Counted from the first letter of the stretch, positions 35,783-44,714 are shown. The stretch: DNA of 64,000 nucleotides from an uncultured Roseobacter sp. (GCA_947488305.1 CANKZM010000001.1:434001-498000); one strand, 5' to 3'. Made by a program: numbers and translations. Notes: generated from the sequence alone by a model not told the origin.

Positions 35783-35809
35783 ATTAATAAGTAAACTTGA
35801 TTTATTAAT
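35783..35809. promoter_or_regulatory. operator-like inverted repeat between frcB and ROK regulator
   Basis: ATTAATAA (35783-35790) and TTATTAAT (35802-35809) form a perfect inverted repeat with an 11-base spacer in an otherwise unremarkable 154-bp divergent region. AT-rich dyads of this size are what ROK/MarR-type winged helices bind. Control of frcB and autoregulation are inferred. Confidence 0.5.
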
Positions 35810-35853
35810 CAGGTGCGGGCAACGTACCGCGATCAGAACCAAGAGCAAGCCAG

Positions 35854-37053
35854 ATGGAAGAGCGCGCAATCATTCGCCAGTTACAAAATGGCGTAAACCA
35901 GAAAAGGGTGCGAGATCATAACGAGCGCCTCATTCTGTCGTTGCTGCAACGTCACGGCGACTTGCCGGGCAGCGAAATTGCCCGACGCACGGATCTGTCT
36001 GCGCAGACCGTTTCCGTAATCCTGCGAAAACTCGAAGGGGACGGATTGCTGATCAAGGGCGATCCGGTGAAAGGGAAGGTCGGAAAGCCGTCCGTGCCAA
36101 TGGCGCTCAACCCCAAAGGTGTCGTGTCCTTCGGGTGTAAAATTGGGCGCCGCAGCAGCGAGCTTTTTCTGACTGATCTGTGCGGTCAGGTTTTGTACAA
36201 GTCCCAGCTGAACTACGAGATTGCACTACCCGGCACGATTTTCGAATTTCTGGAAACGAGTTATTTCGAGGCCATTTCTTCAGTTGGGCCGGAGATCGCT
36301 GCGCGCCTCTGCGGCATAGGTATCGCCGCTCCTTTTGAGATTTGGAAATGGGGGTCGACCGAAGGCGATACAGCCGCTGAATTCCTGTCTTGGAAAGACA
36401 TCTCATTCGAAGAGGAGGTCACCAGGTTTTCCAACCTGCCGGTCTATATGTTGAATGATGCGACGAGTGCATGCTGGGCTGAACACGTCTATGGGTTGGG
36501 GCGGGGGCTGCAGAACTATGCCTACTTCTTTGTCTCGACATTTATCGGCGGTGGGGTGGTCTTGAACCAGGCCGTATATGAAGGCACCCGAGGTAATGCT
36601 GGCGCATTTGGTCCACTGCGGATCGGAGACAAATCGGGAAAAACGAGGCAGTTGCTGGATGTCGCGTCAATTCATTTGTTGGAATCCAAATTGCAGTCGG
36701 CAGGATTTGATCCGCGTGATCTTTGGAAGTTGCCGCAAGACTGGTCTCCCTTCGAAGACGAGGTTGCGGTTTGGATAGATGCCGCTGCTCATGCCATTGC
36801 TCAAGCTTGTGTTTCCGTTTGCGCGGTCGTCGACTTCGAGGCAGTTGTCTTGGATGGGTATTGTCCAGCCAATGTGAAAGACCGTCTTGTTGACCGAGTC
36901 CGGCACTACCTTCCGCAAGAAGACAGTCGAGGGCTTATTCTGCCGGAGATTCTGACGGGGCAGGTCGGCATCAATGCTCGTGCGATTGGTGCAGCGTCTG
37001 TACCTGTGTTTTCGCAGTATTTTCTGAATTCAAAGGCGCCGCTGACAGATTAA
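35854..37053 (+). CDS. ROK-family transcriptional regulator of the frc cluster
   Basis: A 399-residue protein with an N-terminal MarR-like winged helix (residues about 20-80: HGDLPGSEIARRTDLSAQTV then ILRKLEGDGLLIKGD) and a C-terminal sugar-kinase-fold ROK domain. The ROK segment reads FIGGGVVLNQAVYEGTRGNA, followed by GAFGPLRIGD; the zinc-binding C-x-C-G-x2-G-C-x-E motif is missing, as in many pure regulators of this family. The gene is divergent from frcB, so repression of fructose uptake until the sugar appears is the simplest model. No catalytic role is expected. Confidence 0.88.
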   Translation: MEERAIIRQLQNGVNQKRVRDHNERLILSLLQRHGDLPGSEIARRTDLSAQTVSVILRKLEGDGLLIKGDPVKGKVGKPSVPMALNPKGVVSFGCKIGRRSSELFLTDLCGQVLYKSQLNYEIALPGTIFEFLETSYFEAISSVGPEIAARLCGIGIAAPFEIWKWGSTEGDTAAEFLSWKDISFEEEVTRFSNLPVYMLNDATSACWAEHVYGLGRGLQNYAYFFVSTFIGGGVVLNQAVYEGTRGNAGAFGPLRIGDKSGKTRQLLDVASIHLLESKLQSAGFDPRDLWKLPQDWSPFEDEVAVWIDAAAHAIAQACVSVCAVVDFEAVVLDGYCPANVKDRLVDRVRHYLPQEDSRGLILPEILTGQVGINARAIGAASVPVFSQYFLNSKAPLTD

Positions 37054-37336
37054 GGCGTGGCCTCGAATCGTTAAGTGGCGATGCGTCGTTCTGGAATTAA
37101 TTACTGAGATTTGATCTCCGCTGCGATTCCAAATGTCCTCTTGGCGAGAATCCGCCGCACTTATTCTGGTTACTTTTGGGCTCAATACTGGCAGAAATAG
37201 CGTTTTTTCGGGATTTTAGACGCCAGTTTGACTGAGTTTTTGTGGGGTCGCCGTTGATCCATCACATTCGCACCACGCCTCCGCCCGAATTTGATAGTCT
37301 ATTAAGGTTCGTTAATCTCGAACGGTGGTGACCAGT

Positions 37337-38023
37337 ATGCGAAAACGATTCTCATTTTTGAAGAAAACTGATTTGAACAAGAATACTGATCATTCCAGGC
37401 CTTTTGGATTGGCCCTGTTCGCCCCGCGCCTCGGTGTTTTAGGTGTCTTCATGCTTGCCGCGTGCGTAATTGCACCTGCCGCCTCTGCAAACTCCAGCAC
37501 CGCCTTTCTGAAACCACAAAAAGCGATCCATGCGCCAGCGGGCTTTGCGGGGCTCTGCAATAGATATTCCTGGGCCTGCAAAGCATCTGCTCGCAGCGGC
37601 GTTTCGGCCCAGCAAAAGCTTTCACTCGCAAATCAGATCAACAGGTCGGTCAACCGGCAGGTGCGCGAAGTCGAAGATCGGACGCAATATGGTGTCGAAG
37701 AGCATTGGGCATTGCCCACCAGACGTGGCGGCGATTGTGAAGATCTGGTGCTGCTGAAAAAGAAGCTGTTGGTCGAGCGCGGGGTGCCTTCGCAATCGCT
37801 CCTAATCGCAACGGTGTTGGACAGAAAGTTGAACAGTCACGCCGTTCTGGTGATGCGTACCGGGCAAGGGGACCTTGTGCTGGACAATTTAACCAACAAG
37901 ATCAAGCCTTGGAACAAGACAGGCTACACCTTTTTGAAGCTTCAAAACCCGAACGCGCTTACCCGCTGGGACGCTGTTTTGGCTGGGGGTGTCATACAAG
38001 ACCGGCCGACTGCGTCCAGATAA
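37337..38023 (+). CDS. LapG-like transglutaminase-like cysteine peptidase (BTLCP)
   Basis: A 228-residue protein of the bacterial transglutaminase-like cysteine proteinase family. It has an N-terminal hydrophobic segment (LGVLGVFMLAACVIAPAASA) serving as a signal or anchor. The catalytic cysteine is in RRGGDCEDLVLLKKK, the histidine in LNSHAVLVM and the aspartate in DLVLDNLTN, in the order Cys-His-Asp. LapG of Pseudomonas cleaves a surface adhesin under c-di-GMP control; no LapD-like regulator lies nearby. The start is at 37337; an upstream GTG at 37325 is possible. Confidence 0.8.
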   Translation: MRKRFSFLKKTDLNKNTDHSRPFGLALFAPRLGVLGVFMLAACVIAPAASANSSTAFLKPQKAIHAPAGFAGLCNRYSWACKASARSGVSAQQKLSLANQINRSVNRQVREVEDRTQYGVEEHWALPTRRGGDCEDLVLLKKKLLVERGVPSQSLLIATVLDRKLNSHAVLVMRTGQGDLVLDNLTNKIKPWNKTGYTFLKLQNPNALTRWDAVLAGGVIQDRPTASR

Positions 38024-38116
38024 GCAAACCGCGACTTTACAGCCGCGCCAAATCGGCAGATCGCTGAAGACACATTATCCAGAGACGCGGTACGCCCCTG
38101 GATAGCAAAATCATAT

Positions 38117-38599
38117 TTAGCCAGTTGGCGGTGGATTGTTGGCCGGTGGGCCGCCGTTAGGGGGACCACCGTTGGGAGGTCCGCCATTCGGGGGGCCACC
38201 GTTGGGAGGCCCATTATCATCGGGGCCGTCGCCCGTCGGTCCGTCGTTTTCTGGTCCACTATCGGGCTCGCCATCATCGTTGTTGTCCGGCTCGCGTCCT
38301 CTTTGGTCGTCTCTGTTGTCATTTCCTGAAGTTGTCGCAGTTGGCCGGTCCGTGAGGGCCAAGGCAGCGTCAGGGCAGGAATTGAACATGCGACGCAGAA
38401 TATCCTCATAGTCGCTCCGCCGTTCGATGCGAGCGAGTACCCCATCAGGGATCTTCCGCCAATCGCACATGTCCCAGCGTTTCACTTCCTGAGTTCCGAA
38501 TAACCCGGATTGTGCCTGCGCTTGGTTAGGCGAAGACAGAGAAAGTGCAAAAGATGCCGCGACGATCAGGCTCGCGCTTTTAGAAATCGATATCTTCAT
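38117..38599 (-). CDS. exported protein with PPNGG repeats
   Basis: A 160-residue protein I do not recognise. It has a signal peptide (ISKSASLIVAASFALSLSSP, cleavage near AQA), a short folded-looking region (VKRWDMCDWRKIPDGVLARI, with IERRSDYEDILRRMFNSCPD containing the second cysteine), and then an unstructured tail rich in D, N, G and P that ends in four PPNGG units. Cys at both ends of the folded part could form a disulfide. The tail is like a wall- or surface-spanning linker. It is convergent with the LapG-like gene; ATG at 38599 or 38611. Confidence 0.65.
   Translation of the reverse strand: MKISISKSASLIVAASFALSLSSPNQAQAQSGLFGTQEVKRWDMCDWRKIPDGVLARIERRSDYEDILRRMFNSCPDAALALTDRPTATTSGNDNRDDQRGREPDNNDDGEPDSGPENDGPTGDGPDDNGPPNGGPPNGGPPNGGPPNGGPPANNPPPTG
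38150..38209 (-). repeat. four 15-bp tandem repeats coding PPNGG
   Basis: Four head-to-tail 15-base units (38150, 38165, 38180, 38195), each coding PPNGG. Units two and four differ by one base and the others by a few, so copy-number change by slippage or recombination is plausible. Variation would alter only the length of the unstructured tail. Confidence 0.8.
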
Positions 38600-38739
38600 T
38601 TTCAAATCCAACTTCTTTGCTTCCGAACCCCGAGAATTTCAGTGCTGCGTAAGGCCAGGAAGCTAATGCTCTTACACAGGATCAAGTATGTGCCCGTTGC
38701 AATAGAGCCGATACTCGACGTTATTTCTTGGGTCTCGAA

Positions 38740-39558
38740 CTACGTTGCTTGGCGCCGACGACCCAGCATGAACACACCACCCAAGCCGCTGATCAAGAGC
38801 CACAAGCCAGCGGGTAGCGGTACTGCAGAGATATTTGGAACAGAGTAGACGTTTCCGTAGACGCGCATCACTGAGGTTCCGCCTTCGCGGTTTTCCCAAA
38901 TGCCGGTTTCGGGGTCATACCTGCTGCCCCAATCCAGACCTTCAAAAGTCAGCCATTCCCATTTCTCTTCTTCGTAGTTCCAGAACCACTCAGAGGCGTC
39001 CTGACCGGGGGTGCCAGCGTCTTCGAGGCTGAAGGACAGCTCGGACAAAATCAGACCATTTCCAAGGTCAAGCGGAGAGTCGAGGGGACCACTCATCAAC
39101 GTGATTACATCCGGGTTGTGACCGGATTTGTTGTTCACGTCTGCATTGTTGGTCGGGTCGGCTGTGTTGTCGATGGAGAAGCCGAAGGACACAGATCTGG
39201 AGGGGTCACCCAGTTCGAGTGTGACTGTGCTGTCCCAAACGCCGCCGGCATACCATGACGCCATGTTAACCCAGGTGATGGCACCCAGATTTACGACGCC
39301 CGGGCCGCTGATGCTGAATGGGCCTTCCGATACGGTCAATACCGATGGGTTGGTGCCATTGACTGATTGGTTTTCCCAATCACCGCTGCCCCACTGCAAA
39401 CTGTTTGAGCCGCCGCCTTCGCAAACGAACTCGCCAGTTGGAGCACACCCATCAGGTGCCGCTATTTTCGCTGTAATGTTCCCGGATATTGTACTTGCAA
39501 ACACAGGCGACGATACAAGTGCCGTGAATGCGCCCGCCAAGGCTAATGATCGAACCAT
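38740..39558 (-). CDS. VPLPA-CTERM sorting-domain protein
   Basis: A 272-residue exported protein with a signal peptide (LALAGAFTALVSSPVFASTI) and a C-terminal sorting signal ISAVPLPAGLWLLISGLGG followed by a short helix end and GRRRQ, the VPLPA-CTERM layout (motif, hydrophobic span, basic tail). Such proteins are processed by an exosortase-like transpeptidase at the membrane; none is encoded in this window. The middle is a beta-rich Gly/Asn/Ser region (VTLELGDPSRSVSFGFSIDN) of unknown function. The start is placed at 39558 with AGTAGG seven bases upstream; 39564 is the alternative. Confidence 0.85.
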   Translation of the reverse strand: MVRSLALAGAFTALVSSPVFASTISGNITAKIAAPDGCAPTGEFVCEGGGSNSLQWGSGDWENQSVNGTNPSVLTVSEGPFSISGPGVVNLGAITWVNMASWYAGGVWDSTVTLELGDPSRSVSFGFSIDNTADPTNNADVNNKSGHNPDVITLMSGPLDSPLDLGNGLILSELSFSLEDAGTPGQDASEWFWNYEEEKWEWLTFEGLDWGSRYDPETGIWENREGGTSVMRVYGNVYSVPNISAVPLPAGLWLLISGLGGVFMLGRRRQAT

Positions 39559-40043
39559 ATTCATACCTACTAAACAATCTCGTAGTTTCCACATAACGCC
39601 TAAGGCCCTTCGTCTTCAAGTCACAGTCTTGCTACATTTCTGCCCTAATTCGGTTAATTCTTTATTTTCGACGGGTTAAGCCATAGGCGACCTTACGTAA
39701 TGATGCGAATTTCCGGCACAAAGAGCTTTTTTTGCAACAATTGTTCTCAATTTTAAGAGGATTTGTCGGGTTAAATGCTCGAATCATGAAGACGGGAATG
39801 AGCGGATCGCTGTTCCATCAGACAGCTTTTAGGGGTGCAACGGTCCAAATCGCAGCCGTATTTTTTAGATAAACCGGGCTCTAGCGCTCAAAAAATTGGC
39901 CGGGCGTCACTTATGATACAGGTCGATCTATGCCTTGTGATCTGCAAGAAAACTGCTTTCGTTCCGATATGTCGGAGCGTCTTCTCGTTCCGAAAGGAAA
40001 GCCCAGACGAAGCCCGTTTCAGCCGTAGTGACTGATGGCCATT
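39559..40043. other. intergenic region, no supported gene
   Basis: A 485-bp AT-richer stretch between the VPLPA-CTERM gene and the FAD oxidase. It contains the 10-base palindrome AACAATTGTT near 39735 and short T-rich runs; the upstream part would hold the promoter of the VPLPA-CTERM gene. A 66-codon open frame at 39835 has no ribosome-binding site or recognisable product. I see nothing else in it. Confidence 0.6.
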
Positions 40044-41312
40044 TCAGGCCTTGAGTGAAGGCAAAAATCGGCTTGCCGCAAAAGCCGACAGGTCGATATT
40101 AGGGGCCGCGCCAGTGATGATCTGCGCAAGCAAATCGCCGGATTTTGGCGCCATCATGAGCCCGTAGTGACTGTGACCGAAGTTGAGAAACAGCCCTTTA
40201 TGACTAGGTAGCTCTCCCAATACTGGCAGGCTGTCAGGAAACGACGGTCTTCGCCCCATCCAGAAACGTGTATTTGCAACCGACAACTCCGGAAATGCCG
40301 CCAAAGCGATCTTTTTGAGTTGTTTTTGGCGCTTCTGGTTTGGAGGTGCGTCGATCGGGGCAAACTCGGCCTGTCCGGCAACCCGCAGCCCAGTCTCCAT
40401 ACTACTTGCCACGACCTTGGCGTCGACATCCATCACTGAATTGTTCAGGGTAATACCTGGATCAGTACACTCGATGTGATACCCGCGCTCTGCCGTTAGC
40501 GGGAGGCGGAGCCCCAGATCTCGCAACACATCTCCACTCCAAACGCCCATGGCGAGAACAACCTGACTGGCAGTGAAAGTCTCATTCGAGCATTCGATGG
40601 TCCATCCCCCGTCGGTCTTACGCAAGCTGGAGATTTCTGTCTGATGAAACACGGCGCCCAAGGATCGGGCTTTTTCCGCCAGCACATGGCCTATTCGCCC
40701 CGGTGAAAGCGCGCGGGCTTGTCCTTTCACAAGGACTGCAGCTTGAAAATCAGTGCTCAGGGCGGGTTCCGTCTTCGCCAGTTCGTCGCGCCCGATGACC
40801 TCCATCTCGGCACCCTTGGACGACCTTATTCGGTATTCCAACGCGTTCAGGTTGGCTTTATTTCCGTCCCGAAACGCATGCACATACATGCTGTCGCGCA
40901 GCAGGTTTTCATGCCCAGTCCCTTCCAGGTGCGTGCGGTAAAGATCGATGCCCGGAGCGCACAACAAAGACATGGCCTCGACAGTAGCGTTTACGTTTTC
41001 AAGTCGGCTCTGTCTCAGGAAACGCGCACCCCAAAATACCATGCGGGGTAGGGATCGGGGATGAATGGACAAAGGTCTGCCGGTCCCAAACATCAGCTTT
41101 GGAACTGAACGCCATATCCCGGGCATGGCTTGAGGAACGATAGACCAGGGTGACACGACACCGGCATTGCCCATGGATGTTTCCTGCCCCGGCGCGCCAC
41201 GATCTATCAACCGTACCTTTTGGCCGCGCTCCAGCAGCGACAGGGCCGTGCAGATGCCAACGATACCGGCACCGAGAATGGTAACCGGTCCGTTAGGTTC
41301 AGGCGGGGGCAT
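40044..41312 (-). CDS. DadA-like FAD-dependent amino-acid dehydrogenase
   Basis: A 422-residue D-amino-acid dehydrogenase/DAO family flavoprotein. The N-terminus has TILGAGIVGICTALSLLERG (GxGxxG) and then RLIDRGAPGQETSMGNAG, both typical of DadA. The C-terminal FAD segment reads LFLNFGHSHYGLMMAPKSG, followed by the DLLAQIITGAAPNID ending. The ATG overlaps the last 14 bases of the TRAP permease gene, so they are cotranscribed. Oxidation of an imported amino acid to the oxo acid is the expected reaction; the substrate is not determined. A start at 41330 is also possible. Confidence 0.85.
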   Translation of the reverse strand: MPPPEPNGPVTILGAGIVGICTALSLLERGQKVRLIDRGAPGQETSMGNAGVVSPWSIVPQAMPGIWRSVPKLMFGTGRPLSIHPRSLPRMVFWGARFLRQSRLENVNATVEAMSLLCAPGIDLYRTHLEGTGHENLLRDSMYVHAFRDGNKANLNALEYRIRSSKGAEMEVIGRDELAKTEPALSTDFQAAVLVKGQARALSPGRIGHVLAEKARSLGAVFHQTEISSLRKTDGGWTIECSNETFTASQVVLAMGVWSGDVLRDLGLRLPLTAERGYHIECTDPGITLNNSVMDVDAKVVASSMETGLRVAGQAEFAPIDAPPNQKRQKQLKKIALAAFPELSVANTRFWMGRRPSFPDSLPVLGELPSHKGLFLNFGHSHYGLMMAPKSGDLLAQIITGAAPNIDLSAFAASRFLPSLKA

Positions 41313-43512
41313 GCGAGCCTCGCCGCGCAATGATCTGGCTGAGAACTGCAGGGCTGGCGATCACCAGAGCTACCAGGTCCGCCTGCAAGGAGGGGGCGAT
41401 GAAGATCAAGCCGGCCAAGGCCATGAGGATGCGGAAGAGTGCGCCCATCGGAGCCAGCCAATACCCGACCACGGCGGCTGACAGGCAGATGACCCCGGCG
41501 ATACAACTTGCTGCTGTATAGCTGAACTCCCACAGATCAAATCCGGCTGAGGAGACAAAGAGCAGAACCGGTGCGTAGACAAACGCCATCGGGGCAACCA
41601 CCTTGCCGAGGCCCAGCGTGAAGGCCGAAATGCCGGTTCGGAAGGGGTTTGAATTTGCAATTGCCGCCGCGGCATAGGCCGAGGTGCAAACCGGTGGCGT
41701 AATCTCTGCCACGACGCCGTAGTAGAGAACAAACATATGGCTTGCGATGGGGGGGATGCCGAGCTGCGCAAGTGCAGGTTGGGCAACGGAGACCAACATG
41801 ATGTAAAGAGCCGTTGTCGGTACACCCGCTCCCATCAGGATACAGGCCATGGCGATAAAGACGAGACTGATGAACAGTGTCAGATCTTCAACCGAAAAGA
41901 GCTCGTATGCGCCGAAGGTGAACAGCCACGCGAGGTCAGTACCAAGGTTGGAGGCTGCCTGAGTGACCATAAAACCGATGCGAAAGCCAACGCCGGTTGT
42001 ATTGATGACGCCAATCACGATGCCAACGGCTGCAGACGCAGCACCCACTGCGAGCGCGTATTTGACGCCGGTTTCAAATGTATCAGCCATTTGCTGGATC
42101 GATACGCGTCTCTGCGGATTAAAGGTCGCGAGCGCCGCACCGAATACCAAGATGCAGGACATTGTGAGGTCAAAGCCGCTTCCCATGTACTTCCAGATCA
42201 CGAACGCAATAAAGGCGAGGGCGTAGACCAGTGTAAGCGGTTCCCTTGCTCGGCTCATGCCTGCGATGAGGGCAAGCGAGATGCCGCAAAAGGCAGACAT
42301 ATAAGGCGTGTAGCCAGAAAACAGCACGACCAGCAGACCGACGAGCGGCACGATGTTCGCCCAACCGTCGCGCCAAACAGCGCCTAACTGGGGCAGTGCT
42401 TCTTTGGCCAGACCTTTCAGGCCCAATTTGCGCGCCATCAGATGAACCACTGCGAAAACGCCGACATAGTGAAGGAGAGCGGGGAAGATCGCAGCAATAA
42501 CGATGGTGGTGTAGGGCACCTCAAGGAACTCGGCCATGATGAAGGCCGCAGCCCCCATGATCGGCGGTGTAATCTGCCCCCCCGCCGACGCAGCGGCCTC
42601 TACGCCGCCCGCGAAATGACCGGGGTATCCAAGTCGCTTCATATTGGGAATGGTCAAGGCACCTGTGGATACGGTGTTGGCAACCGATGAGCCCGAGATT
42701 GTCCCGAAAAACGCCGACGATACCACCGACACCTTGGCAGGCCCGCCGGTGTAGCGACCAGCAAGGATGGTGGCGTTATCGATGAACAACTGCCCAAGCC
42801 CGGTGCGCTGAGCGATGACGCCAAAAAGCACGAAATGAAAGACGATGGTGGAGACCACCCAAAGCGTCACACCAAAGATGCCTTCCTGCGGGAAATACAT
42901 CGAGGACACGAAGGTGTTGAACTTCACACCGGGATGCTGGAGCAACCCGGGGAAATAAGGGCCGAAGAGTGCATAGGATATGAAGATACTGATGATAAGC
43001 GGCAAGACCCAGCCGAGCGTTCTGCGGGCAATATCCAGCACAAGAACGATCAGAATGCAGCCAAAGAGCAAGTCCCAATTGTTGGGGTTCCCCATACGGA
43101 AGGTCATTTCTTCGACGCCGAGCCATTCGATCCCTCGCCAGGCTAGGCCCAGGTAGAGTGCCGAAAACACACCAAGAACCATCAACAGGATATCGATGTA
43201 AGGGACCCCGCCCAGTCGACCGGCACCGTTCTTCAGATCAAACGCCCCTTTGGTCTTGAACAGCGGATAAAAGGAGTAGGTCAGAATGAAGAGGCCCGAG
43301 AGGTGCCAGCCCATGTGCCAATAATCTGGCGGCAGGGCGAAACCGGCTGTGAGGTAATGATAGACCGCGAAGGTCAACGCCACATAGCGCAAGAATTGGG
43401 CAAACCGGGGAGAGACTGAGCGCGTTGCGGCGCCTTCATCATATTTTTCCTCGATGGCGGAGAGTTCCTCGTCGGTCAACTCGCGCACGTCATTTTTCTG
43501 CGGATCGCTCAT
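41299..43512 (-). CDS. TRAP transporter fused permease (DctQM-type, TAXI system)
   Basis: A 737-residue inner-membrane permease of the TRAP family in which the small (4 TM) and large (12 TM) subunits are fused, the usual form for TAXI-type systems. The large-subunit signature is seen in FGTISGSSVANTVSTGALTI, with GYPGHFAGGVEAAASAGGQI and TPPIMGAAAFIMAEF following. A second pseudo-repeat appears at ACILMGAGVPTTALYIMLVS, then EITPPVCTSAYAAAAIA. Its N-terminus is a charged cytoplasmic extension. It imports the ligand of the upstream binding protein using an ion gradient. Confidence 0.92.
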   Translation of the reverse strand: MSDPQKNDVRELTDEELSAIEEKYDEGAATRSVSPRFAQFLRYVALTFAVYHYLTAGFALPPDYWHMGWHLSGLFILTYSFYPLFKTKGAFDLKNGAGRLGGVPYIDILLMVLGVFSALYLGLAWRGIEWLGVEEMTFRMGNPNNWDLLFGCILIVLVLDIARRTLGWVLPLIISIFISYALFGPYFPGLLQHPGVKFNTFVSSMYFPQEGIFGVTLWVVSTIVFHFVLFGVIAQRTGLGQLFIDNATILAGRYTGGPAKVSVVSSAFFGTISGSSVANTVSTGALTIPNMKRLGYPGHFAGGVEAAASAGGQITPPIMGAAAFIMAEFLEVPYTTIVIAAIFPALLHYVGVFAVVHLMARKLGLKGLAKEALPQLGAVWRDGWANIVPLVGLLVVLFSGYTPYMSAFCGISLALIAGMSRAREPLTLVYALAFIAFVIWKYMGSGFDLTMSCILVFGAALATFNPQRRVSIQQMADTFETGVKYALAVGAASAAVGIVIGVINTTGVGFRIGFMVTQAASNLGTDLAWLFTFGAYELFSVEDLTLFISLVFIAMACILMGAGVPTTALYIMLVSVAQPALAQLGIPPIASHMFVLYYGVVAEITPPVCTSAYAAAAIANSNPFRTGISAFTLGLGKVVAPMAFVYAPVLLFVSSAGFDLWEFSYTAASCIAGVICLSAAVVGYWLAPMGALFRILMALAGLIFIAPSLQADLVALVIASPAVLSQIIARRGSHAPA

Positions 43513-43553
43513 CGCGCACCCCCGGGGTCGGTTTTTTGGGAAAGAAGGGTATC

Positions 43554-43579
43554 AGGCGGCGCCATGAGATGCGCCGCCT
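43554..43579 (-). terminator. intercistronic hairpin between TAXI binding protein and TRAP permease
   Basis: A perfect nine-base stem, AGGCGGCGC (43554-43562) with GCGCCGCCT (43571-43579), and an 8-base loop. On the minus strand it is followed by GATACCCTTCTTTCCC and then a run of A. It lies in the 83-bp gap between the binding-protein stop and the permease start, matching the position of the hairpins in the LIV, tct and frc operons. Confidence 0.58.
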
Positions 43580-43595
43580 TAGGGTCGGTCAGTGT

Positions 43596-44603
43596 TTATT
43601 GCAGCAAACCGGCTTCTTTGTAGAATTTTTCCGCACCGGGGTGCAGCGGGACACCAAGTGCCGAAATCCCGTCAAGTGCCGTGTCAGGTGTAATCTGCTT
43701 ACCCTTGGCATGGCCATTGTCCAGCAACTTCCGTGTGTTGTCGTTCCAGAGCGCTGCGGTGATGCCATAGACAAGATCATCTGACAGATCGGAAGAGACA
43801 ACCAGCAACGCCGAAACGGCTGGTGTTTTCACTTCGTAGTCGATGCCCTCATATACGCCTGACGGAATGCTCGACGGGATATAGGCGGGGATGATACCGT
43901 TGATTTTCGCCAGATCATCGTCGCTGAAGCTGTGCAACTCCATGCCCTTGGTGGTTGACAGCTGCACCATGGCGGAGACCGGCCAGCCAGCGGCATAGAA
44001 ATAGGCATCCAGCTGACCATCTGCGAGCCGTTCGGCAGATTGGGAGTTGTTCAGTTCGGCCTCATCCATGTTGTCACGCGTGACGCCCCATTCCGCCAGC
44101 ATCATCTCGACGGCGACCTGCGTTCCGGACCCGGCCTGTGCGATGCCGACGCGCTTGCCTTCGAGATCGGCAAGGCTTTCGATGCTCGATCCTTTGGGAA
44201 GCACAAGATGCAAGTCTTCCGGATAGAGGTTCGCAACGATGCGCAGCTTCTCATGCGGTTTGCCATCGAACTTGCCTTCGCCCAGGTACATGGAGCGTGT
44301 CACGTCCGCGGCAGCCATGCCTGCTTCCAACTCGCCGTTCTGAACGGCTGTGTTGTTGAAGACCGAAGCTGTTGTAGATTGCGCAATCGCGATCAGGCCC
44401 GGGACGCCGCATTGGCCACCCTTGTCGCAAGGTCTCGCGCCGGGAGGGGCAGAAATACCATTGGCGATCGTGCCGCCGATTGGGAAATAAGTGCCGCCCG
44501 CGCTTCCCGTGCCGATCCGGAAGAAAGTTGGATCCTGTGCGAGTGCACTGCCAGCAATCACCGTTGCCGCAGCGACCCCCATGAGCCGTTTGAAGTGTTT
44601 CAT
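43596..44603 (-). CDS. TAXI-family TRAP solute-binding protein
   Basis: A 335-residue periplasmic binding protein of the TAXI class. The signal peptide MKHFKRLMGVAAATVIAGSA is cleaved after ALA; the mature start FFRIGTGSAGGTYFPIGGTI is the family hallmark, and CDKGGQCGVPGLIAIAQSTT and GKRVGIAQAGSGTQVAVEMM follow. The start is at 44603; the frame runs open another 268 codons upstream through the antisense of the LysR gene and is not coding there. It heads the operon with the fused permease and the DadA-like enzyme. The ligand is unknown, with glutamate-like or other amino acids typical. Confidence 0.9.
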   Translation of the reverse strand: MKHFKRLMGVAAATVIAGSALAQDPTFFRIGTGSAGGTYFPIGGTIANGISAPPGARPCDKGGQCGVPGLIAIAQSTTASVFNNTAVQNGELEAGMAAADVTRSMYLGEGKFDGKPHEKLRIVANLYPEDLHLVLPKGSSIESLADLEGKRVGIAQAGSGTQVAVEMMLAEWGVTRDNMDEAELNNSQSAERLADGQLDAYFYAAGWPVSAMVQLSTTKGMELHSFSDDDLAKINGIIPAYIPSSIPSGVYEGIDYEVKTPAVSALLVVSSDLSDDLVYGITAALWNDNTRKLLDNGHAKGKQITPDTALDGISALGVPLHPGAEKFYKEAGLLQ

Positions 44604-44656
44604 TATCGTCTCCCCGTTTTTTTGGACTGATTCATGTTGGGAGACTATCGCGTTAA

Positions 44657-44689
44657 GAAATAAACACAAATTTGAATAATTTTTATTTC
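44657..44689. promoter_or_regulatory. possible LysR-type binding site
   Basis: In the 111-bp divergent spacer, GAAATAA (44657-44663) and TTATTTC (44683-44689) form an inverted repeat with a 19-base AT-rich spacer. The composition makes chance repeats common, so this is only a candidate. Confidence 0.3.
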
Positions 44690-44714
44690 CATAAATTTTG
44701 GTTATATATTGGTC

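Noticed and set aside
38076-38104. TATCCAG/CTGGATA inverted repeat between two convergent genes as a terminator
   Set aside because: Only seven-base arms with a 15-base loop and no T-run; not convincing as a terminator.
38150-38209. Possible CRISPR-like array
   Set aside because: The 15-bp units are adjacent without spacers and lie in frame within a coding region, so this is a protein repeat.
39835-40035. 66-codon open frame in the 39.6-40.0 kb spacer
   Set aside because: No start signal, no domain and no neighbour logic; too short to trust.
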